From Marinobacterium halophilum (GTDB taxonomy: Bacteria > Pseudomonadota > Gammaproteobacteria > Pseudomonadales > Balneatricaceae), in contig NZ_PYGI01000015.1 in the NCBI RefSeq assembly GCF_003014615.1, positions 1-64,000 on the forward strand: a stretch of DNA of 64,000 bases, in the 5' to 3' direction. This document shows, piece by piece, positions 17,766 to 27,664 of the stretch. The first letter of the stretch is position 1; each line of letters begins with the position of its first letter. The notes under the pieces were generated by a model. It did no database searches. It was not told the origin of the DNA and saw nothing but the letters and a program-made list of their open reading frames with translations. The translations under genes were made by a program, and so were the position numbers.

Positions 17766-18451
17766 CAACTTTCCTCCCGGGTATTCATTTCGGTCGATGA
17801 CTGCAGGCGCACACGAATACGGCTGCCATCGCGGGCACTGAACTCCATGCCAAGCCAGCGACCCCGTTCATCGTACCAGCTGAGGGTGTTTTCAAGATCG
17901 CCACCAAGACGGTATCTGCGCGCTGATACTGTGCGTTCACCCACCTGCAGCTCATCTTCCCCCTGCAGTTCAACTTTCAACTGACTCACGTTGCCGGTCA
18001 GGGTGTTCAACAACTGTGTCTGCTTCATCAACAGCGGGTGCCAGTGGTTGGAGGTCAGCAGGTTATCGCCCAGACGCTCATCACCTGCATTATTGTTCAG
18101 GCGGTAAAGGCCATCGGCACGGCGGTTGAAACGATACTCACGAGTATCACCATCATCATCGATGTAGACCTGCATTGCCGCCAGACGGCCCGACTCCCAC
18201 TGCTCTCGTGCCCGGTAGCGATAGTCATAATGAAACAGCCCCAATACGGAAATCTGCAGTTGCATGGCCACATCGACATCAAAGCCGCCCTTTGCCTGCG
18301 ATTGAAAACTCAGTCGATACTGACCGATCGACTTACCCTTGCGCTCGACCGCATACAGCGCTTCAGCACCATACAACTGCAGTGGCTCGACTGCATGTGC
18401 CGGCAGCGCCAGCAGCAGTAAAAACAGACTCTTCGCTAAGTATGAACGCAT
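17765..18451 (-). CDS. DUF3108 family exported protein
   Basis: 228 residues from the ATG at 18451, nine bases after AGGGGG; a longer frame from 18520 lacks a ribosome site. The N-terminus MRSYLAKSLFLLLLALPAHA is a Sec signal peptide with an AHA cleavage site. The mature part (YAVERKGKSIGQYRLSFQ, NRRADGLYRLNNNAGDERLG, GGDLENTLSWYDERGRWLGMEF) matches DUF3108, a periplasmic beta-rich family. It is first in its operon and has an ECF-like promoter just upstream (18471-18498). Function unknown. Confidence 0.82.
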   Translation of the reverse strand: MRSYLAKSLFLLLLALPAHAVEPLQLYGAEALYAVERKGKSIGQYRLSFQSQAKGGFDVDVAMQLQISVLGLFHYDYRYRAREQWESGRLAAMQVYIDDDGDTREYRFNRRADGLYRLNNNAGDERLGDNLLTSNHWHPLLMKQTQLLNTLTGNVSQLKVELQGEDELQVGERTVSARRYRLGGDLENTLSWYDERGRWLGMEFSARDGSRIRVRLQSSTEMNTREES

Positions 18452-18470
18452 AAAAAATCCCCCTAGGATT

Positions 18471-18498
18471 GATACGCTCACACTGGGAGAGCGGTTCA
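18471..18498 (-). promoter_or_regulatory. ECF-like promoter of the DUF3108-SDR-SnoaL operon
   Basis: Minus strand TGAACC (18498-18493), 16-base spacer, CGTATC (18476-18471). It differs by one base in the -35 from the promoter of the sigma factor operon and keeps the same spacing and CGTAT core. The predicted transcript start (about 18464) lies right at the ribosome site, so the leader would be very short. Confidence 0.5.
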
Positions 18499-18533
18499 AC
18501 CACAAGGAGGATTCAAGCACCCGCGTGCCTTAA

Positions 18534-20216
18534 TTAAACCCTGAAGCGTGACACCAAATCGTTAAGATGCCGTTCCAGGTCGCTCATTTGACTTGTCGTG
18601 CCTGCCAGTTCCTCTGCATTCCGGGTCGCCTGATCGGCGATATCAGCGATCTGCTGGACGCTCTTGCTGATCTCATCCGCAACCGCCGTCTGCTCTTCAG
18701 CCGCACTGGCGATCTGCGTATTCATCTCGGTAATGGTGCTGACCGAGTGCGTGATCTGCTGCAAAGAGCTGCGCGCATTGTCGGCACGGACGATCGTTTC
18801 CCGGCTTTGAGTTTGTGAGTTTTGCATTTCGGTGACCGCTTTACGGGCACCGTTTTGCAACCCTTCGATCATGCGCTGAATTTCATCGGTACTCTGCTGG
18901 GTACGGGTAGCCAGAGTACGGACCTCATCCGCCACAACCGAGAACCCGCGTCCCTGCTCGCCAGCACGGGCCGCTTCGATGGCGGCATTCAATGCCAGCA
19001 GGTTGGTTTGTTCAGCGATTTCACGAATCACGTTGATCACACTGCCAATCTGGTCAGCATCGGTGCCCAGACTCGCAATCACATCCGCTGAACGGTTGAC
19101 GTCATCGGCCAGACGGTTGATCGCATCAATCGTCTGCTCAACCACTTTCTGGCCATTAGCCGACTCAACATCCGCCTCGCGCGCCGAACCTGCCGCCTGA
19201 GCCGCACTGCCCGCAACCTGCTGTACCGCGGCTGCCATCTCATGAATGGCGGCAGCCGCCTGTGAGGTTTCACCTTTCTGAACGTGCGCATCTTCATGCG
19301 CACGTGTCACAACCTGTTTCATCGAATCGGTCGACTGGCTCAATGACTGCACTGCGCCCTTCACTTCCGTCACCAACTGCTGGATTTTTTCGACAAAATC
19401 ATTGAAGCCACGAGCCACATCGCCGACTTCATCATTGGTATCAACCGGCAAACGACGGGTCAAATCCCCCTCACCTTCAGCGATATCCTGAAGCGCAGCG
19501 GCAGTCTGCTGCAACGGCCGGATCATGCGCTGAGCCACGACCAGGTTGATCAGCGCAACGATACCGAGCAACACCAGCGCCGAGACGGCGATCAGCACCA
19601 GTGTGGCATGGACAGACGCCCGGATCTGCTGCTCCAGATCGGCTGCAGCCGCGTCGATATCATCGATATAGAAACCGGTACCGATCACCCAGCCAAACCC
19701 TGGAGCCTGCTCGGAATAGCTCAGTTTCGGTGCCAACCGGCCGGTTTGAGGCTTATCCCAGACATACCGGGTATAACCACCACCGGATTGCGCCTGACGG
19801 ATCAATTCCTGGACAATGGGCACGCCATCCTGGTCCCGAGTGTTGATCATATTCTTGCCCGGCTGTCCCTGCGGAGTGCGCTGGACAACATTATTGCCCT
19901 GCGGGTCATAGCCAAAGATATAACCATCCTCACCAAAGCGCATGGCATCCAGAATCTTGGCGGCCAGTATTTCCTGCTCATCACGGGTCAGGTCGCTGCG
20001 TGCCCGTATGGGGCTGATCGCCGTGATCGCCTGCTCAACGTAGTGCTTCAACTCGGTCTGCTTAGCTGACAACATCTCCGTTCGTATGCGCTGTACTTCT
20101 TCGCCACCCATTTCCTGCATTTCCATGCGGACAATGAGCATCACCGCGATGACTACGACAGCCAACGGGAGCAGGGACAGCAACAGCAGTTTACTTTTCA
20201 GTTTCAATCCAGACAT
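18534..20216 (-). CDS. Methyl-accepting chemotaxis protein with single Cache domain
   Basis: 560 residues from the ATG at 20216 with AGGTG upstream. Layout: membrane helix 1 (about 8-28), periplasmic Cache_2 domain with [18 protein letters not shown] and [13 protein letters not shown], membrane helix 2 (about 190-212), HAMP, then a long coiled-coil signalling domain with the hairpin tip [20 protein letters not shown]. It would bind a small ligand, often an organic acid, in the periplasm and steer the flagellar motor through CheA. Alone, not linked to che genes here. The ligand cannot be deduced. Confidence 0.92.
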   Translation of the reverse strand: MSGLKLKSKLLLLSLLPLAVVVIAVMLIVRMEMQEMGGEEVQRIRTEMLSAKQTELKHYVEQAITAISPIRARSDLTRDEQEILAAKILDAMRFGEDGYIFGYDPQGNNVVQRTPQGQPGKNMINTRDQDGVPIVQELIRQAQSGGGYTRYVWDKPQTGRLAPKLSYSEQAPGFGWVIGTGFYIDDIDAAAADLEQQIRASVHATLVLIAVSALVLLGIVALINLVVAQRMIRPLQQTAAALQDIAEGEGDLTRRLPVDTNDEVGDVARGFNDFVEKIQQLVTEVKGAVQSLSQSTDSMKQVVTRAHEDAHVQKGETSQAAAAIHEMAAAVQQVAGSAAQAAGSAREADVESANGQKVVEQTIDAINRLADDVNRSADVIASLGTDADQIGSVINVIREIAEQTNLLALNAAIEAARAGEQGRGFSVVADEVRTLATRTQQSTDEIQRMIEGLQNGARKAVTEMQNSQTQSRETIVRADNARSSLQQITHSVSTITEMNTQIASAAEEQTAVADEISKSVQQIADIADQATRNAEELAGTTSQMSDLERHLNDLVSRFRV

Positions 20217-20277
20217 GGTAAAGCACCTTGCGCAATACGGAGATATTTCTATCTTATGCAAAACCACGTTGTGTTTT

Positions 20278-20294
20278 AACAACTAAATGTTGTT
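20278..20294. repeat. Small inverted repeat between copA and the chemoreceptor gene
   Basis: AACAAC-TAAAT-GTTGTT, a perfect 6+5+6 inverted repeat just after the copA stop and upstream of the chemoreceptor start. It could be a weak terminator stem for copA or an operator for the next gene; there is no T-run. Confidence 0.3.
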
Positions 20295-20303
20295 GACCTT
20301 CAT

Positions 20304-22526
20304 TTAATTGATTTTCGCATGTTGAAGCCGGCGCGCATTTGCCACCACCGTGACTGACGAAAGTGCCATCGCTGCTCCCGCTATCGCCGGATTCAGCAGC
20401 AAACCGGTCCAGGGATAGAGCACACCCGCTGCGACCGGAATCGCCAAGCTGTTGTACAGAAAGGCACCGAACAGGTTCTGCTTAATGTTGCGCACAGTTG
20501 CACGGGAAATACCAATGGCCGCTGCCACCGAGTGCAGGCTCGAGCGCATCAGCGTGACATCGGCCGAGCTGATGGCAACATCGGTTCCCGAGCCCATGGC
20601 ATAGCCGATATCGGCTTGTGCCAATGCGGGCGCATCATTGATGCCATCCCCGACCATGGCGACGATTTTACCCTCGGCCTGCAAATCACGAATCACCGCC
20701 TGCTTCTGCTCAGGCTTTACTTCGGCTATCACACGCTCAATACCGACCTGCTTCGCGATGGCATTCGCCGTCCGGGCGTTGTCACCCGACAGCATCACAA
20801 CCTCAAGCCCTTGCCGATGCAGTTGTTCGACGGCGGCGGCACTGTCTTCACGCAAACGGTCGGCAATGGCCAGTAACAGCACCAAACGCCGATCAACAGC
20901 CATCCAGATGAGTGAGTGCCCGGCACTGCTGAAGGTGCCGGCATGGGCTTCAAACCCAGTGGTATCAACGCCCTGGTGACGCATCCAGTCATGATTACCC
21001 ATCAACACTTCGCGTCCAGCCACTTGCGCACTGACACCGTTGCCCGCAGTGGCGTTGAAACCATCGCTTGCCAGTAATGTGACGTTCTGCTCATGGGCAT
21101 AATCAACAACCGCTTGCGCCAGCGGGTGCTCGGAGTGCTGTTCGACGCTCGCCGCCAGCTGCAGCCATTCAGCGGTTTCGCCATCAGTATACAGATCTAC
21201 CACCGCAGGTTTGCCTTCGGTCAAAGTGCCGGTCTTGTCGACCACCACGGTAGTGATCGACCGCGCCTGCTGCAGGGCATCACCGTTGCGGATCAGGATC
21301 CCGTGCTCGGCCGCACGCCCCACTCCGACCATCACCGACATCGGTGTCGCCAACCCCAGGGCACAGGGGCACGCCACAATCAGCACCGTCAGTGCCGCAA
21401 CAATGGCATAGGGCCAGGCCGGTGCCGGAGCCAACCACAACCACAGCGTGGCCGTCAGTACCGAAATCAAGATGACAACCGGTACGAATACAGCGGCAAT
21501 ACGGTCTGCAAGACGCCCCAGAGCCGGCTTGGCGTTTTGAGCTTCGCGAACAGTCGCGACGATCTGCGCCAAGACCGTTTTCTGCCCCACGGCTGATACT
21601 TCAACCAACAAACTGCCCGAGCCATTGACCGTCCCGCCCGTGACCCTATCACCCTCAACACGTTTTACTGGCAACGGCTCACCGGTCAGCATGGATTCAT
21701 CCAGGTGGCTGCTGCCTTCTTTCACCACGCCATCTACCGGCACCTGCTCGCCGGGACGAATACGCACGAGATCACCCGGTTGCAGCATCGCGACCGGCAC
21801 TCGTGTGCTTTCGCCATCGCGTATCCGCAAGGCTTCGCGCGGTTGCAGGTTGAGCAGCTTGCGCAAGGCGTCATTGGTGCTGCCGCGTGCGCGACTTTCC
21901 AGTGCCTGCCCCAACAGGATAAAGCCCAGAATCATCACCGCCGCTTCATAATAAAGATGCATGGCCGCATCAGGCATTACACCCGGCATTAACGCCGTAG
22001 CGATCAGCAAGCCAGTCGAATATATCCAGGCCGTGCCTGTACCCAGCGCAATCAACGTATCCATATTCAGGTCGCCATGGAACAGCCCTTGCCAGGCCGC
22101 CTTGTAGATATGTCCGGCGCTGTAGGCCATGATTGCCAGGGTCACGATACCCATGGCCACACCCTGCAGCATGCCGTTGCGAGTATGCAGGTCGGGCATC
22201 CAGCCGGACAACATTGCCAACATCAGTCCCGCCCCCACAAACAGCGCTACCAGACTCTTGCCCAATGTCTTGCGATAGGCCTGGCGCTCCTGTTCAGCTC
22301 GCGCATCGTAATCATCCTGGTCCCGCATCAACTCGGCACCATAGCCTGCAGCCTCAACGGCTCGGACAACGATATCCGGATCGGCTTCAGTCTGAACCGA
22401 CGCAGTGCGGTCGGCAAAGTTGATCGCAAAATCATCAATGCCTTCAGCCTGGCGCAGCGACTTTTCAATACTGCGCACACATCCGGCACAGCGCACGTTT
22501 TGCAGTGAAAATTGGTAGACAGCCAT
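20304..22526 (-). CDS. copA: Copper-exporting P1B-type ATPase
   Basis: 740 residues from the ATG at 22526; an in-frame extension to 22757 has no ribosome site and would cross the copper promoter. One heavy-metal domain with CAGC (Cys13, Cys16), eight membrane helices, the metal-passing CPC in [10 protein letters not shown], phosphorylation site [10 protein letters not shown], and the hinge [10 protein letters not shown]. These are hallmarks of Cu(I)-ATPases that pump cuprous ions from cytoplasm to periplasm. The upstream MerR-type promoter (22573-22604) agrees with copper induction. A single gene; no cueR or chaperone gene is next to it. Confidence 0.95.
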   Translation of the reverse strand: MAVYQFSLQNVRCAGCVRSIEKSLRQAEGIDDFAINFADRTASVQTEADPDIVVRAVEAAGYGAELMRDQDDYDARAEQERQAYRKTLGKSLVALFVGAGLMLAMLSGWMPDLHTRNGMLQGVAMGIVTLAIMAYSAGHIYKAAWQGLFHGDLNMDTLIALGTGTAWIYSTGLLIATALMPGVMPDAAMHLYYEAAVMILGFILLGQALESRARGSTNDALRKLLNLQPREALRIRDGESTRVPVAMLQPGDLVRIRPGEQVPVDGVVKEGSSHLDESMLTGEPLPVKRVEGDRVTGGTVNGSGSLLVEVSAVGQKTVLAQIVATVREAQNAKPALGRLADRIAAVFVPVVILISVLTATLWLWLAPAPAWPYAIVAALTVLIVACPCALGLATPMSVMVGVGRAAEHGILIRNGDALQQARSITTVVVDKTGTLTEGKPAVVDLYTDGETAEWLQLAASVEQHSEHPLAQAVVDYAHEQNVTLLASDGFNATAGNGVSAQVAGREVLMGNHDWMRHQGVDTTGFEAHAGTFSSAGHSLIWMAVDRRLVLLLAIADRLREDSAAAVEQLHRQGLEVVMLSGDNARTANAIAKQVGIERVIAEVKPEQKQAVIRDLQAEGKIVAMVGDGINDAPALAQADIGYAMGSGTDVAISSADVTLMRSSLHSVAAAIGISRATVRNIKQNLFGAFLYNSLAIPVAAGVLYPWTGLLLNPAIAGAAMALSSVTVVANARRLQHAKIN

Positions 22527-22572
22527 ATAGCACCCCAACCTGTAGATATGGTGAGTGGTTTTCAATACCGGA

Positions 22573-22604
22573 ATGATAAACCCTGAAGTGAGGTATAGGG
22601 TCAA
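22573..22604 (-). promoter_or_regulatory. CueR/MerR-type copper promoter and operator
   Basis: Minus strand TTGACC (-35, 22604-22599) and TTATCA/TATCAT (-10, about 22579-22573) are 19-20 bases apart, the long spacer typical of MerR-family targets. The spacer holds a dyad with perfect ACCCT...AGGGT arms (22580-22584 and 22597-22601). It drives copA. The activator gene is not in the window. Confidence 0.72.
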
Positions 22605-22716
22605 GTGCCTGGCGGGATGTACTGGATATTCGAAGGGAGGAAGAGCAGTGAAAGGGTCGTGGAGCGCACTACGGGCACGATGACATACCGACGAGTGCGC
22701 TCCTGCAAAAGGTGGA

Positions 22717-23466
22717 TCAGAACATATGCAAGCCACCGTTGATGGAGAAGTCGGCACCCGTGATGTAGGCGGATTCGCCTTCAGCCAGGAAGGTCACGAT
22801 ACGGCCAATCTCGTCGGGTTCGCCCAGGCGACCGACCGGAATGGTCTTGGCAATTTTTTCCAGAACCGAATCATCGATCTTGGCAACCATCGGTGTCATT
22901 ACATAGCCCGGTGATACCGTATTCACGGTAACGCCCTTGGAAGCCACTTCCTGTGCCAACGCCTTGGTAAAACCATGGATACCGGCCTTGGCAGCCGAAT
23001 AGTTGGTCTGACCAAACTGGCCTTTCTGAGCATTCACCGAGGAAATGTTGATGACACGACCAAAACCGTTATCGATCATCGGGTTGATCACCAGACGCGT
23101 CATGTGGAACATGGAATCCAGGTTGGCCGATAGCACTTCATTCCACTGTTCCCAGCTCATTTTCTTGAACTGGCCATCACGGGTAATACCCGCGTTATTG
23201 ACCAACACATCAACATCACCACCGGTCAACTCCTTGACCGTTGCAATGCAGGCTGCGCAAGACTCTGCGCTGGTCACGTCACCATAGGCAACATCGATTT
23301 CGTAACCGGCCTTGCGCTGCTTTTCCTGCCAGGCCTTGGCCTTGTCGTGGTTGCCGCCGCTGTTGTATCCCGCTACGACACGAAAGCCGGCGTCAAACAG
23401 CTTGCGACAGATTGCTTCACCCAGACCGCCTGTACCGCCGGTTACCAATGCAACTCGTTTACTCAT
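22717..23466 (-). CDS. phaB: Acetoacetyl-CoA reductase
   Basis: 249 residues, SDR fold with GGTGGLGEA at the N-terminus, [14 protein letters not shown], and catalytic Ser-Tyr-Lys in [19 protein letters not shown]. The stretch NAGITRDxxFxKM and the end [16 protein letters not shown] are diagnostic of PhaB. It reduces acetoacetyl-CoA to (R)-3-hydroxybutyryl-CoA with NADPH for polyhydroxybutyrate storage. It stands alone; phaA and phaC are not in the window. Carbon from the meta pathway, which ends in acetyl-CoA and pyruvate, could feed it. Confidence 0.95.
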   Translation of the reverse strand: MSKRVALVTGGTGGLGEAICRKLFDAGFRVVAGYNSGGNHDKAKAWQEKQRKAGYEIDVAYGDVTSAESCAACIATVKELTGGDVDVLVNNAGITRDGQFKKMSWEQWNEVLSANLDSMFHMTRLVINPMIDNGFGRVINISSVNAQKGQFGQTNYSAAKAGIHGFTKALAQEVASKGVTVNTVSPGYVMTPMVAKIDDSVLEKIAKTIPVGRLGEPDEIGRIVTFLAEGESAYITGADFSINGGLHMF

Positions 23467-23663
23467 ATTTTGCTTCCCTTTCCCTATAAACCGGACGCAT
23501 CCCTCTTTTGCGACTCCTTAAAAAGCCACATGTTTACAGAGCGATGTCGTCAGCGAGTGTACGACTGATTATTATGGTTGTTCGCTGTGTAACAGCATTG
23601 ATCATAGTCTATTTAAACCATGTCAGTTGTATGACTTTGGTGCATTAGGGAAAGCCCTGACTG

Positions 23664-25028
23664 TCAGGATACAGGCACCAGACTCGACTCGGTTTCTAGG
23701 GTTTTGAGATAACGTCGCATCCACAGACTGGCGACGATTGCGGTCATCGCATTGGCCACCACCAGTGCGGCAAACATGCCGGTCAGGCCGAAGAAGTGAT
23801 TGCCAAGCCAGCCCAGAGGGACATACATCAGGAACAGCCGGAACAGGCTGATGCGCATCGCCCGCATCGGCTGATGCAGCGCATTGAAGGAAGATGCACT
23901 GAGGAAGGTGATCGCCTGAAAGCCAAAACCGGCCGGCACGATCAGGATCCACATCTGCAGCCAGCGCGCCACGTCCGGATCATTGCTGAACAGCCCGGCA
24001 ATGGCACCAGACGCCATCACCAGCACTGCAAAGATCAACAGCTGCCAAACCAGCGCAAAGCGGATGGCCACGCGGTAGGCCGCGCGCACACGCTCCACCT
24101 TGAGCGCACCGAAATTCTGACTGATAAAGGGTGGCAGGGTCATCGACAGTGCCAAACACACCAGCAACGACAGCGACTCAATACGCGAGCCCGCCCCGAA
24201 TGCCGCAACGGCTTCAGCACCATGTACCGCCACCAGCGACGTCAGGATGCCATTGGCCAGTGGCGTCATCATATTGGATAACGACGCCGGTAAGCTGATC
24301 GACAACAATTTGCGCCAGTTCGCCAGCATTGGTTTGAATGCAGGCAGCGTCAGCAACAGCATCCGCTTGCGGTAATACAACAGATGCAGCGCCAGCAGAA
24401 ACGTGACCGCCCATGCGATAACGCTGGCAATGGCCGCTCCCCGAATACCCATCGCCGGGATCGGGCCCCAACCGAAAATCAGCAGCGGATCAAGGATGAT
24501 ATTAAGCAGCGAAGATAGCAGCATAATCGAGGCCGAGAGTCGTGTATCACCTGAAGCCCTGAAGGTGCTGTTGCAGACCATGTTCAATACCAGAAACATG
24601 GAGCCTGCAAACCAGACTTCCATATAGGCATCGATCAGCGGCATCAACTCGGGAGCAGCGCCCATCCAGCGAAATACCGGATCGGCGAAATGCTGCCCCA
24701 GCAACCCTACAACCACCATCAGCAGCGCCGTCAGCAACAGGTTGTCGGTCGCCAATCGCGCGGCGGAGTCACTGCTGCCACTGCCGATCAAGCGAGCCAG
24801 GGTCGCCGATGTGCCAACGCCCAGGCCAATGGCCAGGCTAACAACAGAAAACGAGACCGGGAAGGTAAAGGCCAGCGCCGCCATCGGTTCGGTGCCCAAT
24901 TGGGCGACAAACCAGATATCGGCAAGGTTAAACAGCATCAGACTGACGATGCCGAGCATCATCGGTACCGTCATGCGCACCAATGTCGGGCGAATGGGCG
25001 CGTTGAGCAGATCGGGCCGCCGAGACAT
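23664..25028 (-). CDS. MATE-family efflux transporter
   Basis: 454 residues from the ATG at 25028 with AGGAAC upstream. Twelve hydrophobic segments in two similar halves; the N-terminus PTLVRMTVPMMLGIVSLMLFNLADIWFVAQLG and the later GASRIESL/GLGVGTSATLARLIGSG segments are typical of DinF/NorM-like MATE carriers. It would expel organic cations or drugs using a sodium or proton gradient. Single gene between phaB and the two-component system; the 197-bp gap before phaB holds no further gene. Confidence 0.88.
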   Translation of the reverse strand: MSRRPDLLNAPIRPTLVRMTVPMMLGIVSLMLFNLADIWFVAQLGTEPMAALAFTFPVSFSVVSLAIGLGVGTSATLARLIGSGSSDSAARLATDNLLLTALLMVVVGLLGQHFADPVFRWMGAAPELMPLIDAYMEVWFAGSMFLVLNMVCNSTFRASGDTRLSASIMLLSSLLNIILDPLLIFGWGPIPAMGIRGAAIASVIAWAVTFLLALHLLYYRKRMLLLTLPAFKPMLANWRKLLSISLPASLSNMMTPLANGILTSLVAVHGAEAVAAFGAGSRIESLSLLVCLALSMTLPPFISQNFGALKVERVRAAYRVAIRFALVWQLLIFAVLVMASGAIAGLFSNDPDVARWLQMWILIVPAGFGFQAITFLSASSFNALHQPMRAMRISLFRLFLMYVPLGWLGNHFFGLTGMFAALVVANAMTAIVASLWMRRYLKTLETESSLVPVS

Positions 25029-25106
25029 GCTGTTCCTGTGGTTGGTTGCGAAGGCGCAAAGTGTAACAGAAAAGTACAAGGCTTCGCCTGTCCACCCCTT
25101 GCAACC

Positions 25107-26462
25107 TTACTCGGCAGACCTGTGCGCGGGCAGCTCTACCTCGACCCGCAAGCCTCCGATCTCGGCACCTTCGAAACTGAGTTCTCCGGTATAGCTTTCA
25201 ACAATCGCCGTACAGATCGACAAACCCAGCCCGCTGCCCTCGCCCGCCTGCTCATCCAGCCGCAAGCCTCGCTGCGCCAGCTGTGCCAGTTGCTGTTCAG
25301 GTACGCCGTTGCCATCATCTTCGACTCGGATATGCCAGTGCGGTTGCGTGAGAGTCGGTGCATCGATCTGCAGGCGCACACGTTGGTGTGCATGACGCCA
25401 GGCATTGTCGAGCAAGTTGCCCAACAGCTCCAACATGTCGTCACGATCGAACGGCATCGCCACATCGGGCCAGTCACCGTCGAAATCAATTTCGTCACTG
25501 CCAATGCGGCTCAGCAGCGTAACCAGATGCGGAATTTCCTCGCAGGGGCGGAACTGGCGTCCCGGACTCGGGCTACCGGCAATACGTGCCCGTCGCAGCT
25601 CACGCTCAACCCGGTGGTGCAGTTGCTGGTACAGCTGACGCACCTGCTCTGCCTCCGTCTCCGGTACCTGGTCAGCCAGCCACTGCAGCTGTTGCAGTGG
25701 CCGTTTGAGTTCATGGGCCAGATTGCCCAGCGCGGTACGGGAGCGCCGGATTTGCTCGTCTGAGCGCTGCAGCAGCTGCTCAATGGCACTGACCAGCGGC
25801 TTGACCTCGGACGGCACATCGGTCGGCAGTTCCGCTACACCACCGGCCTGACGCGTTTCCAGTGCCTGCTGCAACGGTTGTAGACGGGCGAAACCGCGCC
25901 GCAGTATACGGCGTTGCAGCAACAGCAGTGCCGGCACCGTCAACGCCACCAATAACAGCAGGTAGCGCTCGAACCCCAGCTGCTCGCGCTGCAGAGGGGC
26001 AATGTCTTCGGCGATCCAGAGCGAAAAATTCTGTCCCTGCTTACTGAAACCCTGTTGCCACATCAACCACCGCTGACCACTGATCCCCGGCTCAAGCCCC
26101 CGCAAACTGTCCCCGACGCTCAGGCGGACCGTATTCGGCTGCTGATCCCACAGTGAACGGGAACGCAGCATCACCCCGTCACTCTGCAACTGATAATAAT
26201 GGCCGGAATGGACGCGCTGATACACATCAGGCAGACGGTCAGCCGCCAGAGTCCAGCCATCGGGCGTGAGTTCCAGTGCCGCAATCAGGCTGTCGGCGTC
26301 GTGTTGCAAACGTGACAGCACGAAATCCTGGGTCAATCGGCCCACCCCCACATGCACCAACGCAAGCAGTGCGGCCATCACCAACAGCAGTACCCAGAAC
26401 AACTGCTGGCGAATACGCTGTTCCAGTGATCGTGAATGCCTCTTGCGCTCCGTTGCTTTCAT
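25107..26462 (-). CDS. Sensor histidine kinase (PhoQ/QseC-like)
   Basis: 451 residues. Membrane helix 1 (about 20-42), periplasmic sensor (about 43-165), helix 2 (about 166-183), dimerisation box with His250 in LGNLAHELKRPLQQ, N-box LLGNLLDNAWRHA, G1 EDDGNGVP and G2 GSGLGLSI. The start overlaps the response regulator stop by four bases. The order PepSY protein, regulator, kinase suggests that the small exported PepSY protein feeds into signal detection. The stimulus is not evident; kinases of this type often sense divalent cations, peptides or envelope conditions. Confidence 0.92.
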   Translation of the reverse strand: MKATERKRHSRSLEQRIRQQLFWVLLLVMAALLALVHVGVGRLTQDFVLSRLQHDADSLIAALELTPDGWTLAADRLPDVYQRVHSGHYYQLQSDGVMLRSRSLWDQQPNTVRLSVGDSLRGLEPGISGQRWLMWQQGFSKQGQNFSLWIAEDIAPLQREQLGFERYLLLLVALTVPALLLLQRRILRRGFARLQPLQQALETRQAGGVAELPTDVPSEVKPLVSAIEQLLQRSDEQIRRSRTALGNLAHELKRPLQQLQWLADQVPETEAEQVRQLYQQLHHRVERELRRARIAGSPSPGRQFRPCEEIPHLVTLLSRIGSDEIDFDGDWPDVAMPFDRDDMLELLGNLLDNAWRHAHQRVRLQIDAPTLTQPHWHIRVEDDGNGVPEQQLAQLAQRGLRLDEQAGEGSGLGLSICTAIVESYTGELSFEGAEIGGLRVEVELPAHRSAE

Positions 26463-27133
26463 GCGGCCGTTTGCCTGGACGGCAACACATATCCCTGCCC
26501 CCGCCGGGTTTCAATCAACGATTTACCAAAGCGGTGGCGCAGACGATTGATATACACCTCTATGACATTGCTGTCGCGCAGCTGGTCTTCTTCATAGACA
26601 TGTTCGCTGAGCTGGCTTTTGGACAGTACCTTGTCGGCATTGAGCATCAGGTAACGCAGCAGACGAAACTCCTTGCCGGTCAGCTGATGCGTAGTGCCCG
26701 CCGCGTCCGTAGCCTGCTGGCGGTCGGGATCCAAGATGACGCCTCCTGCGCGCAGACAACTATCCGTCTGACCATGACGCCGACGGATCAAAGCCTCCAG
26801 GCGCGCCAGCAGCTCTTCTATATGAAACGGCTTGCCCAGATAATCATCCGCACCCGCCTTGAGACCATCAACGCGCTCATGCCAGGTATCACGCGCCGTC
26901 AGAATCAACACCGGGTGATCACGGCCCGCCGCACGCCAACTCTTCAGCACCTCCAGTCCAGACTTTTGCGGCAACCCCAAGTCGAGGATCACGGCATCAA
27001 ACGTCTCTTCAAGCCCCCAGAACTCCGCATCAATGCCGTTATGTGCCTCTTCGACCGCATAACCGGCGCGTTGCAAGTCAGGCTTGAGCCGCTCGATCTG
27101 GGCCAGATCATCTTCCACCAGTAGCAGACGCAT
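26459..27133 (-). CDS. OmpR/PhoB-family response regulator
   Basis: 224 residues. Receiver domain with acidic pair at residues 8-9, phosphoacceptor Asp51 in VILDLGLPQ, Thr in LTARD and Lys in GKPF. The C-terminal winged helix includes LTGKEFRLLRYLMLNADKVLSKSQL and VEVYINRLRHRFG-like sequence (IEVYINRLRHRFGKSLIETRRGQGY split here). Its partner kinase is translated from an overlapping start. It begins one base after the PepSY gene stop. Targets unknown. Confidence 0.93.
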   Translation of the reverse strand: MRLLLVEDDLAQIERLKPDLQRAGYAVEEAHNGIDAEFWGLEETFDAVILDLGLPQKSGLEVLKSWRAAGRDHPVLILTARDTWHERVDGLKAGADDYLGKPFHIEELLARLEALIRRRHGQTDSCLRAGGVILDPDRQQATDAAGTTHQLTGKEFRLLRYLMLNADKVLSKSQLSEHVYEEDQLRDSNVIEVYINRLRHRFGKSLIETRRGQGYVLPSRQTAA

Positions 27134-27134
27134 A

Positions 27135-27452
27135 TCAGTCCTCGATTTTCTCTTTCAGGATCGTGCCTTCGGCTGCATCCAGATAAAATTCACGGACCAC
27201 GCCATCGGTACCGATCACTTCAATTTCATACACCAACCGGTCGTCTTCGTATTCCAGCTCGATATCCAGCAAATGCCCGGCCAGCCGCTCTGTATGCTGC
27301 TCCAACAGGGTACTTAATGGCTGTATGCGTCCTTCACGCACCAGTGCCAACGCTTCATCGGCGTCCAAGTCACGCCCGGCCAGCGCCGAGCCGGACACGC
27401 TAATACCCGCCAACAGGCACAGTGAAACACACATTTTTTGCACGCTGTTCAT
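27135..27452 (-). CDS. Exported PepSY-domain protein
   Basis: 105 residues from the ATG at 27452 with GAGG upstream. Signal peptide MNSVQKMCVSLCLLAGISVS to about ALA-GRD, then a PepSY fold (DADEALALVREGRIQPL, VYEIEVIGTDGVVREFYLDAAEGTIL). PepSY proteins are small periplasmic modulators of proteases or sensors. Being the first gene of an operon with a regulator and kinase, it may be an accessory sensor or a feedback target of that pair. The divergent 212-bp gap to the YeeE/YedE gene is AT-rich and holds the promoters of both directions. Confidence 0.85.
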   Translation of the reverse strand: MNSVQKMCVSLCLLAGISVSGSALAGRDLDADEALALVREGRIQPLSTLLEQHTERLAGHLLDIELEYEDDRLVYEIEVIGTDGVVREFYLDAAEGTILKEKIED

Positions 27453-27664
27453 TGTTAACCTCACGTCCATCCGGTTGGACACGATTTTACCGCCACTGTC
27501 TGAAAGGAGACTTAAAAAATATTCGAATTATGTTATTTGCTTATTACATATTAGTCTTTATTAAACATTGATCTATAGCGAAAAAGAATTAGGATTACCA
27601 TCCTTCGTTAGACCCATAACTACCACGATTCAATATCTCGACGTATATCCAACCGGAACACGCC

